This document shows, one piece after another, positions 35,622 to 45,492 of a DNA stretch of 64,000 bases. A program made the translations under genes and the position numbers. The notes under the pieces were generated by a model, which saw only the letters and a program-made list of their open reading frames with translations, searched no databases and was not told the DNA's origin. The DNA comes from Granulicella sp. L46 (GTDB lineage: Bacteria > Acidobacteriota > Terriglobia > Terriglobales > Acidobacteriaceae). Position 1 is the first letter of the stretch, and each line of letters opens with the position of its first letter. Location: the NCBI RefSeq assembly GCF_009765785.1, contig NZ_LMUT01000025.1, positions 468,890-532,889 of the forward strand, written 5' to 3'.

Positions 35622-38600
35622 ATGCCAAAGATCGATAAGCTTGAAGATGACGTGGTAGGACTAATACAAGAGCGGCAAGAGACGCTAGTCAGTCCAGAGT
35701 GCGGAGAAAGAAGCCTCCGATCCTGGCCAACCGGGCTGCGCCGAGCCTATTCCGTTTGTGCGGTGTTGATGCTCCTGCTGCCTGCGGTAGCGCGAGCGCA
35801 GATCGGTGGCTCGGGGACGATCGAGGGAACGGTTACTGATTCCACCGGAGCTGTGATTGCGGGCGCTAACATTACGGCACGGAATGTCGCCACGGGTGCA
35901 GAGATGGTTCGCACCAGCAACTCCGACGGCCGTTACAACATCTCGCCGCTCGACGTGGGCGAGTACACGGTGAAGATCAGCGCCAAAGGATTTAAGACGT
36001 TGTTGCGCGAAAAGCTTGAGCTGAACGGCATGCAGGTGCTGCCGCTCGACGCTGGGCTGCAAACGGGCGCGGCCGACGTAACGGTGACTGTGACCACGTC
36101 ACCTCCCCCGCTGGAGACGGAAAACGCGACCCTCGGAGCCACCATGGAGCACGAGGCCTACACGTCCCTCCCGCTCGAGATGGGCGGCGCGAATGGGGTC
36201 AGCACCGATCAGCGGCGCGTGACCGACTACGCCATCATGATGCCGGGCGCGACAAACAACGAGATCAAGAACAACGAATCGGATGAGCCGATGGTGGTGA
36301 ACGGCTATTCGAGTGGCACGACCATGTACGTCGAAGGCGTTCCGCTGGAGTCGGCTTCGACGGCTGGCGATCCGCGCTTCATCTGGCCGGCCTTCTCTGT
36401 GGAGACGATCAATCAGTTCCAGCTCAAGACAACCGGCTACTCTCCCGAGTACCAGGGCGTCGGCGTTGAAAACTTTACCATGAAGGTCGGCACCAACCAG
36501 ATTCATGGCAGCGTCTACGACATCTTCCGCAACACGGCACTCGACTCTGCAGGCTTCATCCCCGCACAGTACCCGGCGAACTATCCCGATCCGAAGCTTG
36601 CCGGCGCGTATTACAAACCCCCAGAACACATGAACGAGTATGGCATGACCCTGGGCCTACCGATCTGGAAGAACAAGATCTTCTTCTTTGGCAGTTACGC
36701 AGGATTCCGCTACTCAACACTGACCAAATCCCAGGTGCAGACCATCCCGACGCCCGCAGAGCTGTGCGGCGACTTCTCCGCCGTCGGACAACCCATATAT
36801 GATCCCACCACGCAGACCGAGACCGGTACTAACTACTCGCGCAAACAGTTCATGGGTGCAAGCTATACGAGCGCCGGTTGCGGTACAGGCCCTGTAATCG
36901 CCAACGTCATTCCTCAGAACGAGCTTTCGCCCATTGCGGAGTATCTGCAGAAGTTCATGCCGGCGCCAAGCAACTCGAACCTCACCAACAACTATTATGG
37001 CTCGTACGCCTGGGGTCTCAACAACTGGTCCACGGCGGATCGCCTTGACTTTGACATCAATGACAAGCATAAGGTGAACGTGATCTTTGCCATGGGCCGC
37101 CAGGGTCTCATCGGTCCTGCGGGCAGCCAGACAACAAACGTAGCGCCGCTGCCGTATCTGTATGCCAAGAATTATTCGCCGATCTCGAAGGTTGTGATCC
37201 TGGAGGATACGTACGTTCTCAAGAACAACCTCGTCAACCAGTTCAAGTACGGCGCGGCACAGTATCACTCGCCGGACAACAACCCGACGTTTGGAATCCC
37301 CGAGTTCGCCGCCACGGCAGCTGGCATCACCAACCTTCCCGCCGGCCAGGCTTCGGGCAGCTTTCCTTACGAGAAGTTCTCCGGCGGCCCACAGGCGTTT
37401 GCTCCATGGGGACCGCAGACCGGCTACGTGGGCAATACCAATGCCTTTACGGTGCTCGACAACATGCAGTGGATCAAGGGACGTCACGCCTTCACCTTCG
37501 GCGGCCAGGTTGAGTGGATGGAGTACAACTACCTCTATGCCGACACCGGCAGTACCTTAGCCACACTGAACTTCGGTCTGAACGAGACGGCGCAGGTGAG
37601 CGGCTCTTCGGCAACGGCGAAGTCCAACACTGGCCTTCCCTACGCAAGCTACCTGCTCGGCGCAGTGGACTCTGGTACCTACACGGAGTACGCGCCGATT
37701 GCGCAGGAAACCGGATCGCGCTACCGTCCCTTTGCCTTGTATGCCAATGACGACTGGCAGGTAACTCCCAAGCTAACCGTGAACATCGGTCTGCGCTGGG
37801 ATGTCATGCCACCCTTCCGCGAATCTGAAGACCGCTTCTCGTTCCTGAACCCGACGGCCTCCAACCCCGTCACCGGCTCGCCGGGCATACTCCAGTTCGC
37901 CGGCAGTGGAACAGACAGTTGCCATTGCACCACACCGCTGCAGACCTATTACAAAGACTACGGTCCGCGTCTGGGTTTTGCCTGGCAGATTAACCCGGGC
38001 GTCGTGCTGCGTGGCTCGTATGGCATCTACTATGGCCACGGTGGCGGTACCTCCGGCGGCCAGACAACACTGCCTTCAAGCAACATGGAGCTGGGCTATG
38101 CTGCATCGCCTAATCCGACCAGCGAGGGACTATCGCTTCCGGCCTTCTATCTCAACAACAGCCCGTACTTCACCGGCGCGGGCCTAGCCAACACGGCATT
38201 TGGAACCAGCACGATTGCTGCGCCGCCGGTCTTCAACCCCTCCTACGCAACCTACTACTCCACCAACGCTGTCTCGCCCTACAAAGTCTCCTCGAGCCCT
38301 GCCTATCTTGATCCGTTCTACGGTGGACGCACGCCGACGTTCGAGGGATGGTCGCTTGGCTACCAGATTCTTGTTACGAAGGATATGACGGCGACGATCA
38401 GCTACGTAGGCAACCAGGGCCACTTCCTGGTGCCGACGGGCAGCCCGCGTGGCTACTGGAGCGATCAACTCGATCCGAAATGGCTCTCGCTCGGCACAAC
38501 GGTGCTCGGCTCCGCTGCCGCGACGAATATGCCTGCGGGAACCTCACTGCCTTATGCGAGCTTCAACGGTACGGCCGCCCAGGGATACACGGTAGGCCGC

Positions 38601-39473
38601 GCACTTACTGCCTTCCCGCAGTACTCCGGCCTGGTGGATCAGCTCCCCGCGGTCGGCAACTCCAACTACAACGCATTGCAAGTCTTCGTTCAGCAGCGCT
38701 TTAGCCATGGCTTCAGCTTCATGCTTAGCTACACCTGGAGCAAGTCGATCGACGATGTGGGTACCTTCCGCACCGGGTACGCTATTCCGGCCGGCGTGCT
38801 GTTCAACAACGGCAAAGCCTGGGCGATCGACCGCATCGAGCGTTCGCTCAGCACCCAGGATCAACCGCAGAACCTGGTTCTTACCGCCAACTACGATCTG
38901 CCGTTCGGCAAGAACGGCATCGGCTCGGGCAACGCCTTCGTACGCGCCATCGGAAGTGACTGGCGTTTCTCCGGCATCCTCACGGTTGTCTCGGGCAATC
39001 CGATCGCGCTGACCGGTGCTGCCTGCACAGGCCTAACCGGACAGGGAACCTGCATGCCAGGCTACGCTCCAGGCTTCACCGGCTCGGCGCGTCAGCACGG
39101 CAAGTGGGGACAGGGCGCCACTCGTACGACTTTGGCGTCGATTCAATACATCAACCCAGCCGCCTTTGTGGAGGTTCCCGCACCCTACATCGGTAACGTA
39201 GCACGCACGGCTCCAGATGGACTTCGCGGACCTGGCAACTACGACATCGATGCCAGCATACGCAGGACTTTCAGTATCTGGAAGGGTGGGCGCGTCAAGT
39301 TCGTCTTTGATGCCTCGGTATTCAACGCGGTCAACCATGTTTGGTTTGGAAGCCCGGCCAGCACGGCTGACGGCTCGATCGGCAGTTCGGTCGGGTCGGC
39401 AAGTCTGGGTACGGTAGCGGGTCAGGCAAATAACCCGCGGCAGTTTCAGTTCGCGGGCCACATCAACTTCTAA
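35622..39473 (+). CDS. Large Oar-like TonB-dependent receptor of the pectin locus
   Basis: 1283 aa from the ATG at 35622 (GGAAG 8 nt upstream); a GTG at 35607 is less likely. An unusually long N-region of about 40 residues precedes the hydrophobic core of the signal peptide (cleavage near ARAQ, residue 60). It is followed by a carboxypeptidase-regulatory domain at about 64-150 (GTIEGTVTDSTGAVIAGANI), a plug-like region containing VNGYSSGTTMYVEGVPLES, and a beta-barrel ending in Phe (QFQFAGHINF). By location it is a candidate for uptake of pectin oligomers across the outer membrane. A strong terminator follows, so the downstream enzymes may need read-through or a second promoter. Confidence 0.87.
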   Translation: MPKIDKLEDDVVGLIQERQETLVSPECGERSLRSWPTGLRRAYSVCAVLMLLLPAVARAQIGGSGTIEGTVTDSTGAVIAGANITARNVATGAEMVRTSNSDGRYNISPLDVGEYTVKISAKGFKTLLREKLELNGMQVLPLDAGLQTGAADVTVTVTTSPPPLETENATLGATMEHEAYTSLPLEMGGANGVSTDQRRVTDYAIMMPGATNNEIKNNESDEPMVVNGYSSGTTMYVEGVPLESASTAGDPRFIWPAFSVETINQFQLKTTGYSPEYQGVGVENFTMKVGTNQIHGSVYDIFRNTALDSAGFIPAQYPANYPDPKLAGAYYKPPEHMNEYGMTLGLPIWKNKIFFFGSYAGFRYSTLTKSQVQTIPTPAELCGDFSAVGQPIYDPTTQTETGTNYSRKQFMGASYTSAGCGTGPVIANVIPQNELSPIAEYLQKFMPAPSNSNLTNNYYGSYAWGLNNWSTADRLDFDINDKHKVNVIFAMGRQGLIGPAGSQTTNVAPLPYLYAKNYSPISKVVILEDTYVLKNNLVNQFKYGAAQYHSPDNNPTFGIPEFAATAAGITNLPAGQASGSFPYEKFSGGPQAFAPWGPQTGYVGNTNAFTVLDNMQWIKGRHAFTFGGQVEWMEYNYLYADTGSTLATLNFGLNETAQVSGSSATAKSNTGLPYASYLLGAVDSGTYTEYAPIAQETGSRYRPFALYANDDWQVTPKLTVNIGLRWDVMPPFRESEDRFSFLNPTASNPVTGSPGILQFAGSGTDSCHCTTPLQTYYKDYGPRLGFAWQINPGVVLRGSYGIYYGHGGGTSGGQTTLPSSNMELGYAASPNPTSEGLSLPAFYLNNSPYFTGAGLANTAFGTSTIAAPPVFNPSYATYYSTNAVSPYKVSSSPAYLDPFYGGRTPTFEGWSLGYQILVTKDMTATISYVGNQGHFLVPTGSPRGYWSDQLDPKWLSLGTTVLGSAAATNMPAGTSLPYASFNGTAAQGYTVGRALTAFPQYSGLVDQLPAVGNSNYNALQVFVQQRFSHGFSFMLSYTWSKSIDDVGTFRTGYAIPAGVLFNNGKAWAIDRIERSLSTQDQPQNLVLTANYDLPFGKNGIGSGNAFVRAIGSDWRFSGILTVVSGNPIALTGAACTGLTGQGTCMPGYAPGFTGSARQHGKWGQGATRTTLASIQYINPAAFVEVPAPYIGNVARTAPDGLRGPGNYDIDASIRRTFSIWKGGRVKFVFDASVFNAVNHVWFGSPASTADGSIGSSVGSASLGTVAGQANNPRQFQFAGHINF

Positions 39474-39488
39474 CTCAACCTCAACATG

Positions 39489-39528
39489 AAAGCGGCGCGA
39501 AGCTCCATGAGTTTCGCGCCGCTTTTTT
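39489..39528 (+). terminator. Rho-independent terminator after the receptor gene
   Basis: AAAGCGGCGCGAA (39489-39501) pairs perfectly with TTCGCGCCGCTTT (39513-39525) around an 11-nt loop, and the right arm runs into TTTTTT. It lies 16 bp after the receptor stop. Confidence 0.88.
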
Positions 39529-39582
39529 CCCACCCGATCATGAGCGTCCAGTCACCATGTACCCTCATGCAAGCGAACCCAA

Positions 39583-41526
39583 ATGCGTTTCTTCCGTATC
39601 ACCTTCTCCCGCGCGATCGTCTTGTTTCTCTGCCTCACGCTTTGTCGCGCGGCTCTCGCACAACAGCAGCCGTGGTCTCAGCGCATGGCTGACTCAGCCA
39701 TCACGCTCAATGTCGGCCATGGCGATGAGCCGAGCGCTCCGCTGAAGTGGAACTACGAGCTTGCAACGTTTCTGAATGGGATGGACGCCGTCTGGTACAA
39801 CACTGCCGACGATGCGTACTTTCGCTTCATCAAGCACTCCCTGGATACGCTCGTCTTGCCCGGCGGGTCCATCCCCACATACAACGCCTCCGCCAATACA
39901 CTCGACAATGTTGCGCTGGGCCGAGAGTTGCTCCGGCTCTATCGCGTGACGTTGGACGATCGTTACTACAAGGCCGCAGTATTACTTCGTAGCCAGCTTG
40001 CGGAGCAGCCGCGCAACGCCTCCGGGGGCTTCTGGCACAAGAAAATCTACCCCAATCAGATGTGGCTCGATGGCCTCTACATGGCTGAACCGTTTTACGC
40101 CGAATATGCCTCGGTGTTTCACGAGCCGCAGGACTTCGCTGATATCACCCGGCAGTTCACCCTGATGGAAGCGCATGCGCGTGATCCGAAGACCGGCCTG
40201 CTCTATCACGCGTGGGATGAATCTAAGCAACAGGGCTGGGCCGATCCCAACACGGGAGCATCGCACGTCGTCTGGGCGCGGGGGATGGGTTGGTACATGA
40301 TGGCTCTCGTCGACACGCTTCCTTACTACCCGGAGAATGATCCAGGCCGGGCGAAGCTCATCGCGATCCTTAACCGCACCGCTGAGGCGATTGCACGAGT
40401 GCAGGATCAGCGCACGGGGCTCTGGTCCCAGGTGCTGGACAAGCCCGGTGAGGACGGCAACTACTTCGAGTCCTCCGCGGCGTGTATGTTCGTCTATGCG
40501 CTCCAGAAGGGCGTGCGGCTCGGATATCTTCCCGAGCGCTACGCAGCCAACGCGCAACACGGCTGGCAGGGAATCCTCGACAAATTTGTGCAGACCAGTG
40601 CGAATGATTCCGTCACTCTCACCAGTACAGTGAAGGCTGTTGGTCTTGGTGGCACCCCGTATCGTGACGGCAGTTACAACTACTACATTCACGCGCCGAT
40701 CGGCAGCAACGATCCAAAGGGCGTTGGAGCGTTCCTCCTGGCCGCGACGGAGATGGAGAACGCGCCAGCCGCCACCAACCTCCGCGGGGACACCGTGCTC
40801 GTCGATGCATGGTTTAACAGCCAACAGCGCAAGAACGCCGCTGGACAGACAGAGTACTTCCACTACAAGTGGAACGACTTCTCCAACGATGGCTACTCCC
40901 TATTCGGCCACCTCTTTGAGCGTGAGGGTGCGACACTCGGCACGCTCTTCGCTGCGCCAACGGCATCCAATCTGAAGCACGCGCAGATCTATATCATCGC
41001 CTCACCAGACAATCCAGCGAAGAATCCTCATCCGCACTACGCAACCTCGCGCGACGGCGCGGAGCTTTCAGCATGGGTACAGAGGGGAGGCATTCTGCTT
41101 CTGCTCGAAAATGACCCTGCCAACGCAGATATCGAGCATTTCAACAACATCGCAGATCGTTTCGGCATTCACTTCAATGCGGTCCTGAGCCACCATGTCG
41201 TCGGTACCGACTACGCCGCCGCACAAATTCCAGTGAAGCCTGATGGCGATCTCTTTCACTCACCGCACGTGCTCTACATGAAGGACACGTGCACTATCTC
41301 CATCTCCGCGCCAGCCCGAGCTCTAGTCACCGATCGCAACGTCATCGTCATCGCCACGGCAAAGTACGGCAAGGGCGCAGTCCTCGCGGTTGTAGACCCC
41401 TGGCTCTACAACGAGTACACCGACGGCCGCAAAGACCATCCGTCAGGGGACAACTTCGCGGCAGGCAAAGAACTCGTTCGCTGGGTGATCGCGCAGCGCA
41501 CCGACCACACACAGGAAGCGCGATGA
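39583..41526 (+). CDS. Unsaturated rhamnogalacturonyl hydrolase (GH105) with extra C-terminal domain
   Basis: 647 aa with a signal peptide ending near RAALAQ. Residues about 35-420 are the GH88/GH105 alpha/alpha barrel (GGFWHKKIYPNQMWLDGLYM, WARGMGWYMMALVD, GSYNYYIHAPIGSNDPKG). These remove 4,5-unsaturated galacturonyl residues from rhamnogalacturonan or pectin fragments released by lyases. The family is normally about 370 aa; here about 200 more residues follow (HAQIYIIASPDNPAKNPHPH, then AVVDPWLYNEYTDGR), a class I glutamine amidotransferase/DUF4350-like fold of unknown role. It starts 54 bp after a strong terminator. Confidence 0.85.
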   Translation: MRFFRITFSRAIVLFLCLTLCRAALAQQQPWSQRMADSAITLNVGHGDEPSAPLKWNYELATFLNGMDAVWYNTADDAYFRFIKHSLDTLVLPGGSIPTYNASANTLDNVALGRELLRLYRVTLDDRYYKAAVLLRSQLAEQPRNASGGFWHKKIYPNQMWLDGLYMAEPFYAEYASVFHEPQDFADITRQFTLMEAHARDPKTGLLYHAWDESKQQGWADPNTGASHVVWARGMGWYMMALVDTLPYYPENDPGRAKLIAILNRTAEAIARVQDQRTGLWSQVLDKPGEDGNYFESSAACMFVYALQKGVRLGYLPERYAANAQHGWQGILDKFVQTSANDSVTLTSTVKAVGLGGTPYRDGSYNYYIHAPIGSNDPKGVGAFLLAATEMENAPAATNLRGDTVLVDAWFNSQQRKNAAGQTEYFHYKWNDFSNDGYSLFGHLFEREGATLGTLFAAPTASNLKHAQIYIIASPDNPAKNPHPHYATSRDGAELSAWVQRGGILLLLENDPANADIEHFNNIADRFGIHFNAVLSHHVVGTDYAAAQIPVKPDGDLFHSPHVLYMKDTCTISISAPARALVTDRNVIVIATAKYGKGAVLAVVDPWLYNEYTDGRKDHPSGDNFAAGKELVRWVIAQRTDHTQEAR

Positions 41527-41613
41527 GCCGAGTGCGCCCAGCTCCTCGGCGCAAACGCTTGCAGCGTTCAACGACAACGATCACATCGTCATCAAATTAA
41601 CGAACAGGAGCCT

Positions 41614-43020
41614 TTGTTGAGCAGGATGCGGAGCATGCAAACAAACCGCCGAGGATTTCTTCGAGCCGCCGCCAAAACGTTGGCCGCGCTCCCACTCTGG
41701 CCTGCAACGCGCGGCATCTCAGCGCAGCGCGCATCCGGCGATCCAGCGAGCCCTGCCGCCCCCTCAGTCAGTCTCGACATCAAAGAGTTTGGAGCCGTCG
41801 GTGATGGCAAGACCAACGACACGCTTGCCATTCAGCAGGCGCTCGATCGCTGCAGCGTCCTTGGCGGTGGTCAGGTCTGCGTACCAAGTGGCGAGTACCT
41901 GACGGGCGCTATCATGCTGCACTCCAATACGACCTTGCACCTAGATGCAGACGCTTCCTTGCTCGGATCACCAAACCTGGCCGACTATCCGCTCACACAA
42001 GTGCGTTGGGAAGGCCACTGGGTGAAGGGCTACATTGGCCTAATATCTGCCGTGGATGCCAACAACATCGGCCTCACGGGAAGGGGAAGAATCGTTGGAA
42101 ACCCCGCCATCAAAGGTCGTGTGGACGCACAGAACGGACTGCGCCACCCGGCTCTGCTTGAATTCGTCAACTGCAGCCGCCTCCGCGTGGAAGACTGCGT
42201 GACGGAACAGAACGATATGTGGTCGATTCATCCTGTCTACTGCGACGACGCTCTCTTCCGTAATGTCACCGTGCGCGGTGGTGCCGACGGGATCGACGTG
42301 GACTCATGCAGGCACGTTGTAATCGAAAGCTGCACCTTCTCGACCGGAGACGATTGCATCTCGCTCAAGTCGGGCCGCGGCGCGGAAGGCTACGCAATCA
42401 ATCGACCCACCGAAGAGGTGCGCATCAGCAACTGCACCTTCGCCGATTCGCACTGGGCCTGCGTCGGCATCGGCAGCGAAACCTCCGGTGGCATTCGCAA
42501 CATCCATATCGATCATTGCAAATGCATAGCCGCACGGACCTTTGCTATCTATATTAAGAGCCGGCCCGGACGAGGCGCATTCATCGAAAACATCTACGTG
42601 AGCGATCTCGATGTGTCCGGAGCAGAACAAGGGTTTCTGCGCTTCAACATCCTGAACAGCGGGAAACAGGATGAGGCAGCGGTTCCAGGAGAACAGGGAA
42701 TTCCGACCATAAGAAACTTCAATTTCAACAATATTCGTGTCAAGGATGTGCCAGTGCTGGTCGATGGAGTTGGAATTGACCCTGACAAGCCGCTTGAAGG
42801 TTTATCCCTCACCGACATAACCGGTACCTGCGGCAAGGGGATCTTCCTTGCGAATATTAAGCACGCCGTGCTGCGAAATATCGGAGTGACCGGGTATACC
42901 GGCGCGCTGCTCAACACCTACAACGTAACGGGAGTCGGGCTCGCCAAAGCTGCTCCTCTGGAACCCACAAAGATCCCCGCTCCAATTCCAGCACCAGCCC
43001 AACCCTATTTGCTGCATTGA
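41614..43020 (+). CDS. Tat-exported GH28-like glycosidase with altered active site
   Basis: 468 aa by the TTG at 41614 (TTG 41617 is 6 nt from AGGAG; ATGs at 41626 and 41635 also possible). The N-terminus carries a twin-arginine signal, NRRGFLRAAAKTLAALPLW. The body is a right-handed beta-helix that starts IKEFGAVGDGKTNDTLAIQ. Two GH28 blocks differ from the other two enzymes here: GADGIDVDS replaces NTDG, and CVGIGSETSGG replaces the GHG block, so the usual His is missing; GDDCISLKSG is kept. Specificity is probably for another pectin bond, such as rhamnogalacturonan. The downstream gene overlaps or closely follows. Confidence 0.82.
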   Translation: MLSRMRSMQTNRRGFLRAAAKTLAALPLWPATRGISAQRASGDPASPAAPSVSLDIKEFGAVGDGKTNDTLAIQQALDRCSVLGGGQVCVPSGEYLTGAIMLHSNTTLHLDADASLLGSPNLADYPLTQVRWEGHWVKGYIGLISAVDANNIGLTGRGRIVGNPAIKGRVDAQNGLRHPALLEFVNCSRLRVEDCVTEQNDMWSIHPVYCDDALFRNVTVRGGADGIDVDSCRHVVIESCTFSTGDDCISLKSGRGAEGYAINRPTEEVRISNCTFADSHWACVGIGSETSGGIRNIHIDHCKCIAARTFAIYIKSRPGRGAFIENIYVSDLDVSGAEQGFLRFNILNSGKQDEAAVPGEQGIPTIRNFNFNNIRVKDVPVLVDGVGIDPDKPLEGLSLTDITGTCGKGIFLANIKHAVLRNIGVTGYTGALLNTYNVTGVGLAKAAPLEPTKIPAPIPAPAQPYLLH

Positions 43021-43094
43021 GAAACCAGGCAGATGGAAAACGAGTCGAAGCATCAGCGGTCTGCTTAGTAAAACGAGTCTTATCCCCGAGCGCC

Positions 43095-45245
43095 ATGTTG
43101 AAATCTATCCGTTCAGTTCTCCGCATCTGTGCTGCAGCCTCTATTCTTCTCCAGGTCGCTGTCGCACAGAACACCCCGCAGCCAGCCGCGGCCGTCCACC
43201 ACGACGACGGCAATGCAGCTAATGCCGGCCGGGTCAAGCTCAACGGCTACCTCGACGGTATCGCAGCCGAATACATCGCGAGCCGCAATGCCACGGTCGC
43301 TGCCATCAAGACGCGCGCTCAAGCAGAGGATCGCCAAGCCATGGTCGGGAAAAAGATCATGTCCCTCATTGGCAGTCTCCCGCAGCGCACCGCACTGAAC
43401 GTCAAGCTCATGGGAGTTACCCAGGCCGACGGTTTCCGCATCCAAAAGCTGATTCTGGATAGTCAACCCGGCTTTCACATCCCGGCCTTGCTCTACCTTC
43501 CAGACGGACATCCAGCTGATCAGAAGCTTCCTGCCATTCTGATCTCTCCTGGCCATGCACCGAATGGAAAGGTCAGCGACTATACCTCCGCAGCCATCTT
43601 CGCTCGCAACGGTTTTATCGTTCTCTCCTACGATCCCATCGGTCAGGGGGAACGCCTCCAGTATCCAAATCCCAAGGATCCAAATCAGTCGCTGGCAACT
43701 CGTCCTACGGGGGAGCACGGCGAAGCAAGTCTGCAGCCCATGCTGATCGGAGATACTCTGGACCGCTACATGCTCTGGGACGCGATGCGCGGTATCGATT
43801 ACCTAAGCAGTCTTCCCCAGGTCGATTCAAAACGCATCGGTGCCTTTGGTTGTTCCGGCGGCGGAGCGATCACTGCTCTTCTCGGAGCACTCGATAGGCG
43901 GGTGGCTGCCATCGCCGTCGCCTGCTACACCACATCGTTCGATACACTGCTGCCTGCTCTGGGCCCGCAGGACGGCGAACAATCGATCCCACACTTCATC
44001 GCCTCGGGCTTCGACTTCCCAGACTGGGTTGAGCTTGCAGCACCGCGGCCGTACGCCGTCGTCGCCACATATTCTGACATGTTCCCATTTGCTGGCGCGC
44101 GTTCAACGGTCATCGAGGCCCGGCGCTTCTACTCACTCTTCGATCCCAGCAGCGCCGGTGTTCCATCCGGCACAAGCTCCCATGCGGTTCCGCCAACGCC
44201 TGCCGGACCTGCGCTGAACGCCGACACTACAAATGAAATTCCTCTCACGGCCCCTCTGCAATTCATCACGGGTCCTGGCCATCACGGTGCCCTTGGGGCA
44301 ATCATGGGCGAGATCGTGGGATTCTTCATCCGGAACCTGAAGCCAGAAGCCGATGCGACCCATCCCATCCTTCCTGTGCCCGCTAATGGAGTTCTCGGTC
44401 CGATCGGTCCGCCAGCCAGTCTTCCAAAGGAGGCGTTGCAGGTCACCGCAACAGGACAGGTTGCCGCCAGCTACCCAGATTCCGAAACCGTCTTCACTCT
44501 CAATCGGAAGCGTGCCGCTAAAATCCTTCCCCCCAGTTCGCGAAGGCTGAGTGGACAGAAATTAGCTGAAGCCATTCGTGATGCTACCCAGACCTCGGTC
44601 GTTCCCGGAACGTCAACGTTCGACGCAACCCTGTTGGCCGCAAAGACCGGTGACTTCACCCTCCCTTCCCGCACGGGAATCGATCTTCACGGGGAGCTCT
44701 ACGTTCCTTTGACCGCCGGCCGTCACCCTGCGGTCATCCTCCTCGTTCCCGATTCGATCGAGGGGAACAGCTCCACTGATCGCTCGAATAAGGTTCGGTT
44801 CGAATCGCTAGCCGCTCCTGGCAATATCGTGCTGGCCATCACCCCGCGTTCGTCGCCTCCCGGCACAGACGACATGAAGTCTCCTATCCTTGGGCCTTTC
44901 TATTTACTCAGCCTTCGCGCGGATCTGGTTAGCCACACACTCGTGGGCATGCGCATCGACGACGTCGCACGCATTACCGATTACCTCGCGAGTCGGCCGG
45001 ATGTCGATCCGGCTCGGATCACCGCCACCGGCAGCGGACACATGGGCCTGGTGCTACTGCACGCCGCTGCCCTCGACCCACGTCTGAAGCACATCACCGT
45101 AGACCACGTCCTCACCAGCTATCGCAGCTTGATCGATGCCCCTATGCCCATCGGAGCGCCTGAGGACATCATCCCCGGTGTCCTTCTTCACTATGACATC
45201 CCTGACCTCGTTCGATCACTAGGCATACCAGGAGAAGCACCCTAA
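43095..45245 (+). CDS. Large secreted esterase with two alpha/beta hydrolase regions
   Basis: 716 aa from the ATG at 43095, chosen because a signal peptide (MLKSIRSVLRICAAASILLQ, ending VAVAQ) follows directly; the frame is open from 43017. The first hydrolase region (about 90-400) has AILISPGHAPNGK, YDPIGQGERLQYP and the nucleophile elbow GAFGCSGGGA, similar to acetyl xylan esterase-like proteins. A second region (about 530-716) starts with HPAVILLVPDS and has a GSGHMG elbow without the usual Ser. In this locus it is likely to deacetylate pectin or rhamnogalacturonan; direct evidence is lacking. Last gene of the plus-strand set. Confidence 0.75.
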   Translation: MLKSIRSVLRICAAASILLQVAVAQNTPQPAAAVHHDDGNAANAGRVKLNGYLDGIAAEYIASRNATVAAIKTRAQAEDRQAMVGKKIMSLIGSLPQRTALNVKLMGVTQADGFRIQKLILDSQPGFHIPALLYLPDGHPADQKLPAILISPGHAPNGKVSDYTSAAIFARNGFIVLSYDPIGQGERLQYPNPKDPNQSLATRPTGEHGEASLQPMLIGDTLDRYMLWDAMRGIDYLSSLPQVDSKRIGAFGCSGGGAITALLGALDRRVAAIAVACYTTSFDTLLPALGPQDGEQSIPHFIASGFDFPDWVELAAPRPYAVVATYSDMFPFAGARSTVIEARRFYSLFDPSSAGVPSGTSSHAVPPTPAGPALNADTTNEIPLTAPLQFITGPGHHGALGAIMGEIVGFFIRNLKPEADATHPILPVPANGVLGPIGPPASLPKEALQVTATGQVAASYPDSETVFTLNRKRAAKILPPSSRRLSGQKLAEAIRDATQTSVVPGTSTFDATLLAAKTGDFTLPSRTGIDLHGELYVPLTAGRHPAVILLVPDSIEGNSSTDRSNKVRFESLAAPGNIVLAITPRSSPPGTDDMKSPILGPFYLLSLRADLVSHTLVGMRIDDVARITDYLASRPDVDPARITATGSGHMGLVLLHAAALDPRLKHITVDHVLTSYRSLIDAPMPIGAPEDIIPGVLLHYDIPDLVRSLGIPGEAP

Positions 45246-45271
45246 ATACAATCGTCAAGAATGAATTTGCG

Positions 45272-45466
45272 ATGCCAGCACCAACCGTCCGTCTCAAAAT
45301 CAGGGTCAAGCTTTCCAATGGGAGCGGCGCCTACGTTGATGCAGTCTTCGTCTCAAACAACAAGCTCAAGCCCATGCATGGCCTCGTCAACGGCAAGCCA
45401 CAAAACCACCCGGAAGGGGTTTACCATCTTCGATATCTCAGGGGAGGCAACCGAGTCTGGGAGTAG
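45272..45466 (+). pseudogene. N-terminal remnant of a tyrosine-type site-specific integrase
   Basis: A 64-codon frame reading VRLKIRVKLSNGSGAYVDAV and, later, HPEGVYHLRYLRGGNRVW. I recognise this as the N-terminus of acidobacterial site-specific recombinases, which continue for about 300 more residues with a SAM-like core-binding and catalytic domain. Here a stop follows VWE, and the downstream bases do not resume the family. It sits at the right edge of the pectin locus. Recognition is from memory of the family. Confidence 0.6.
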
Positions 45467-45492
45467 GTCGGCCGTGGGCCGAGAGGAGCCAA

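Noticed and set aside
39982-40863. 293-codon minus-strand frame opposite the GH105 gene
   Set aside because: Antisense to a recognised glycoside hydrolase; no ribosome site or family.
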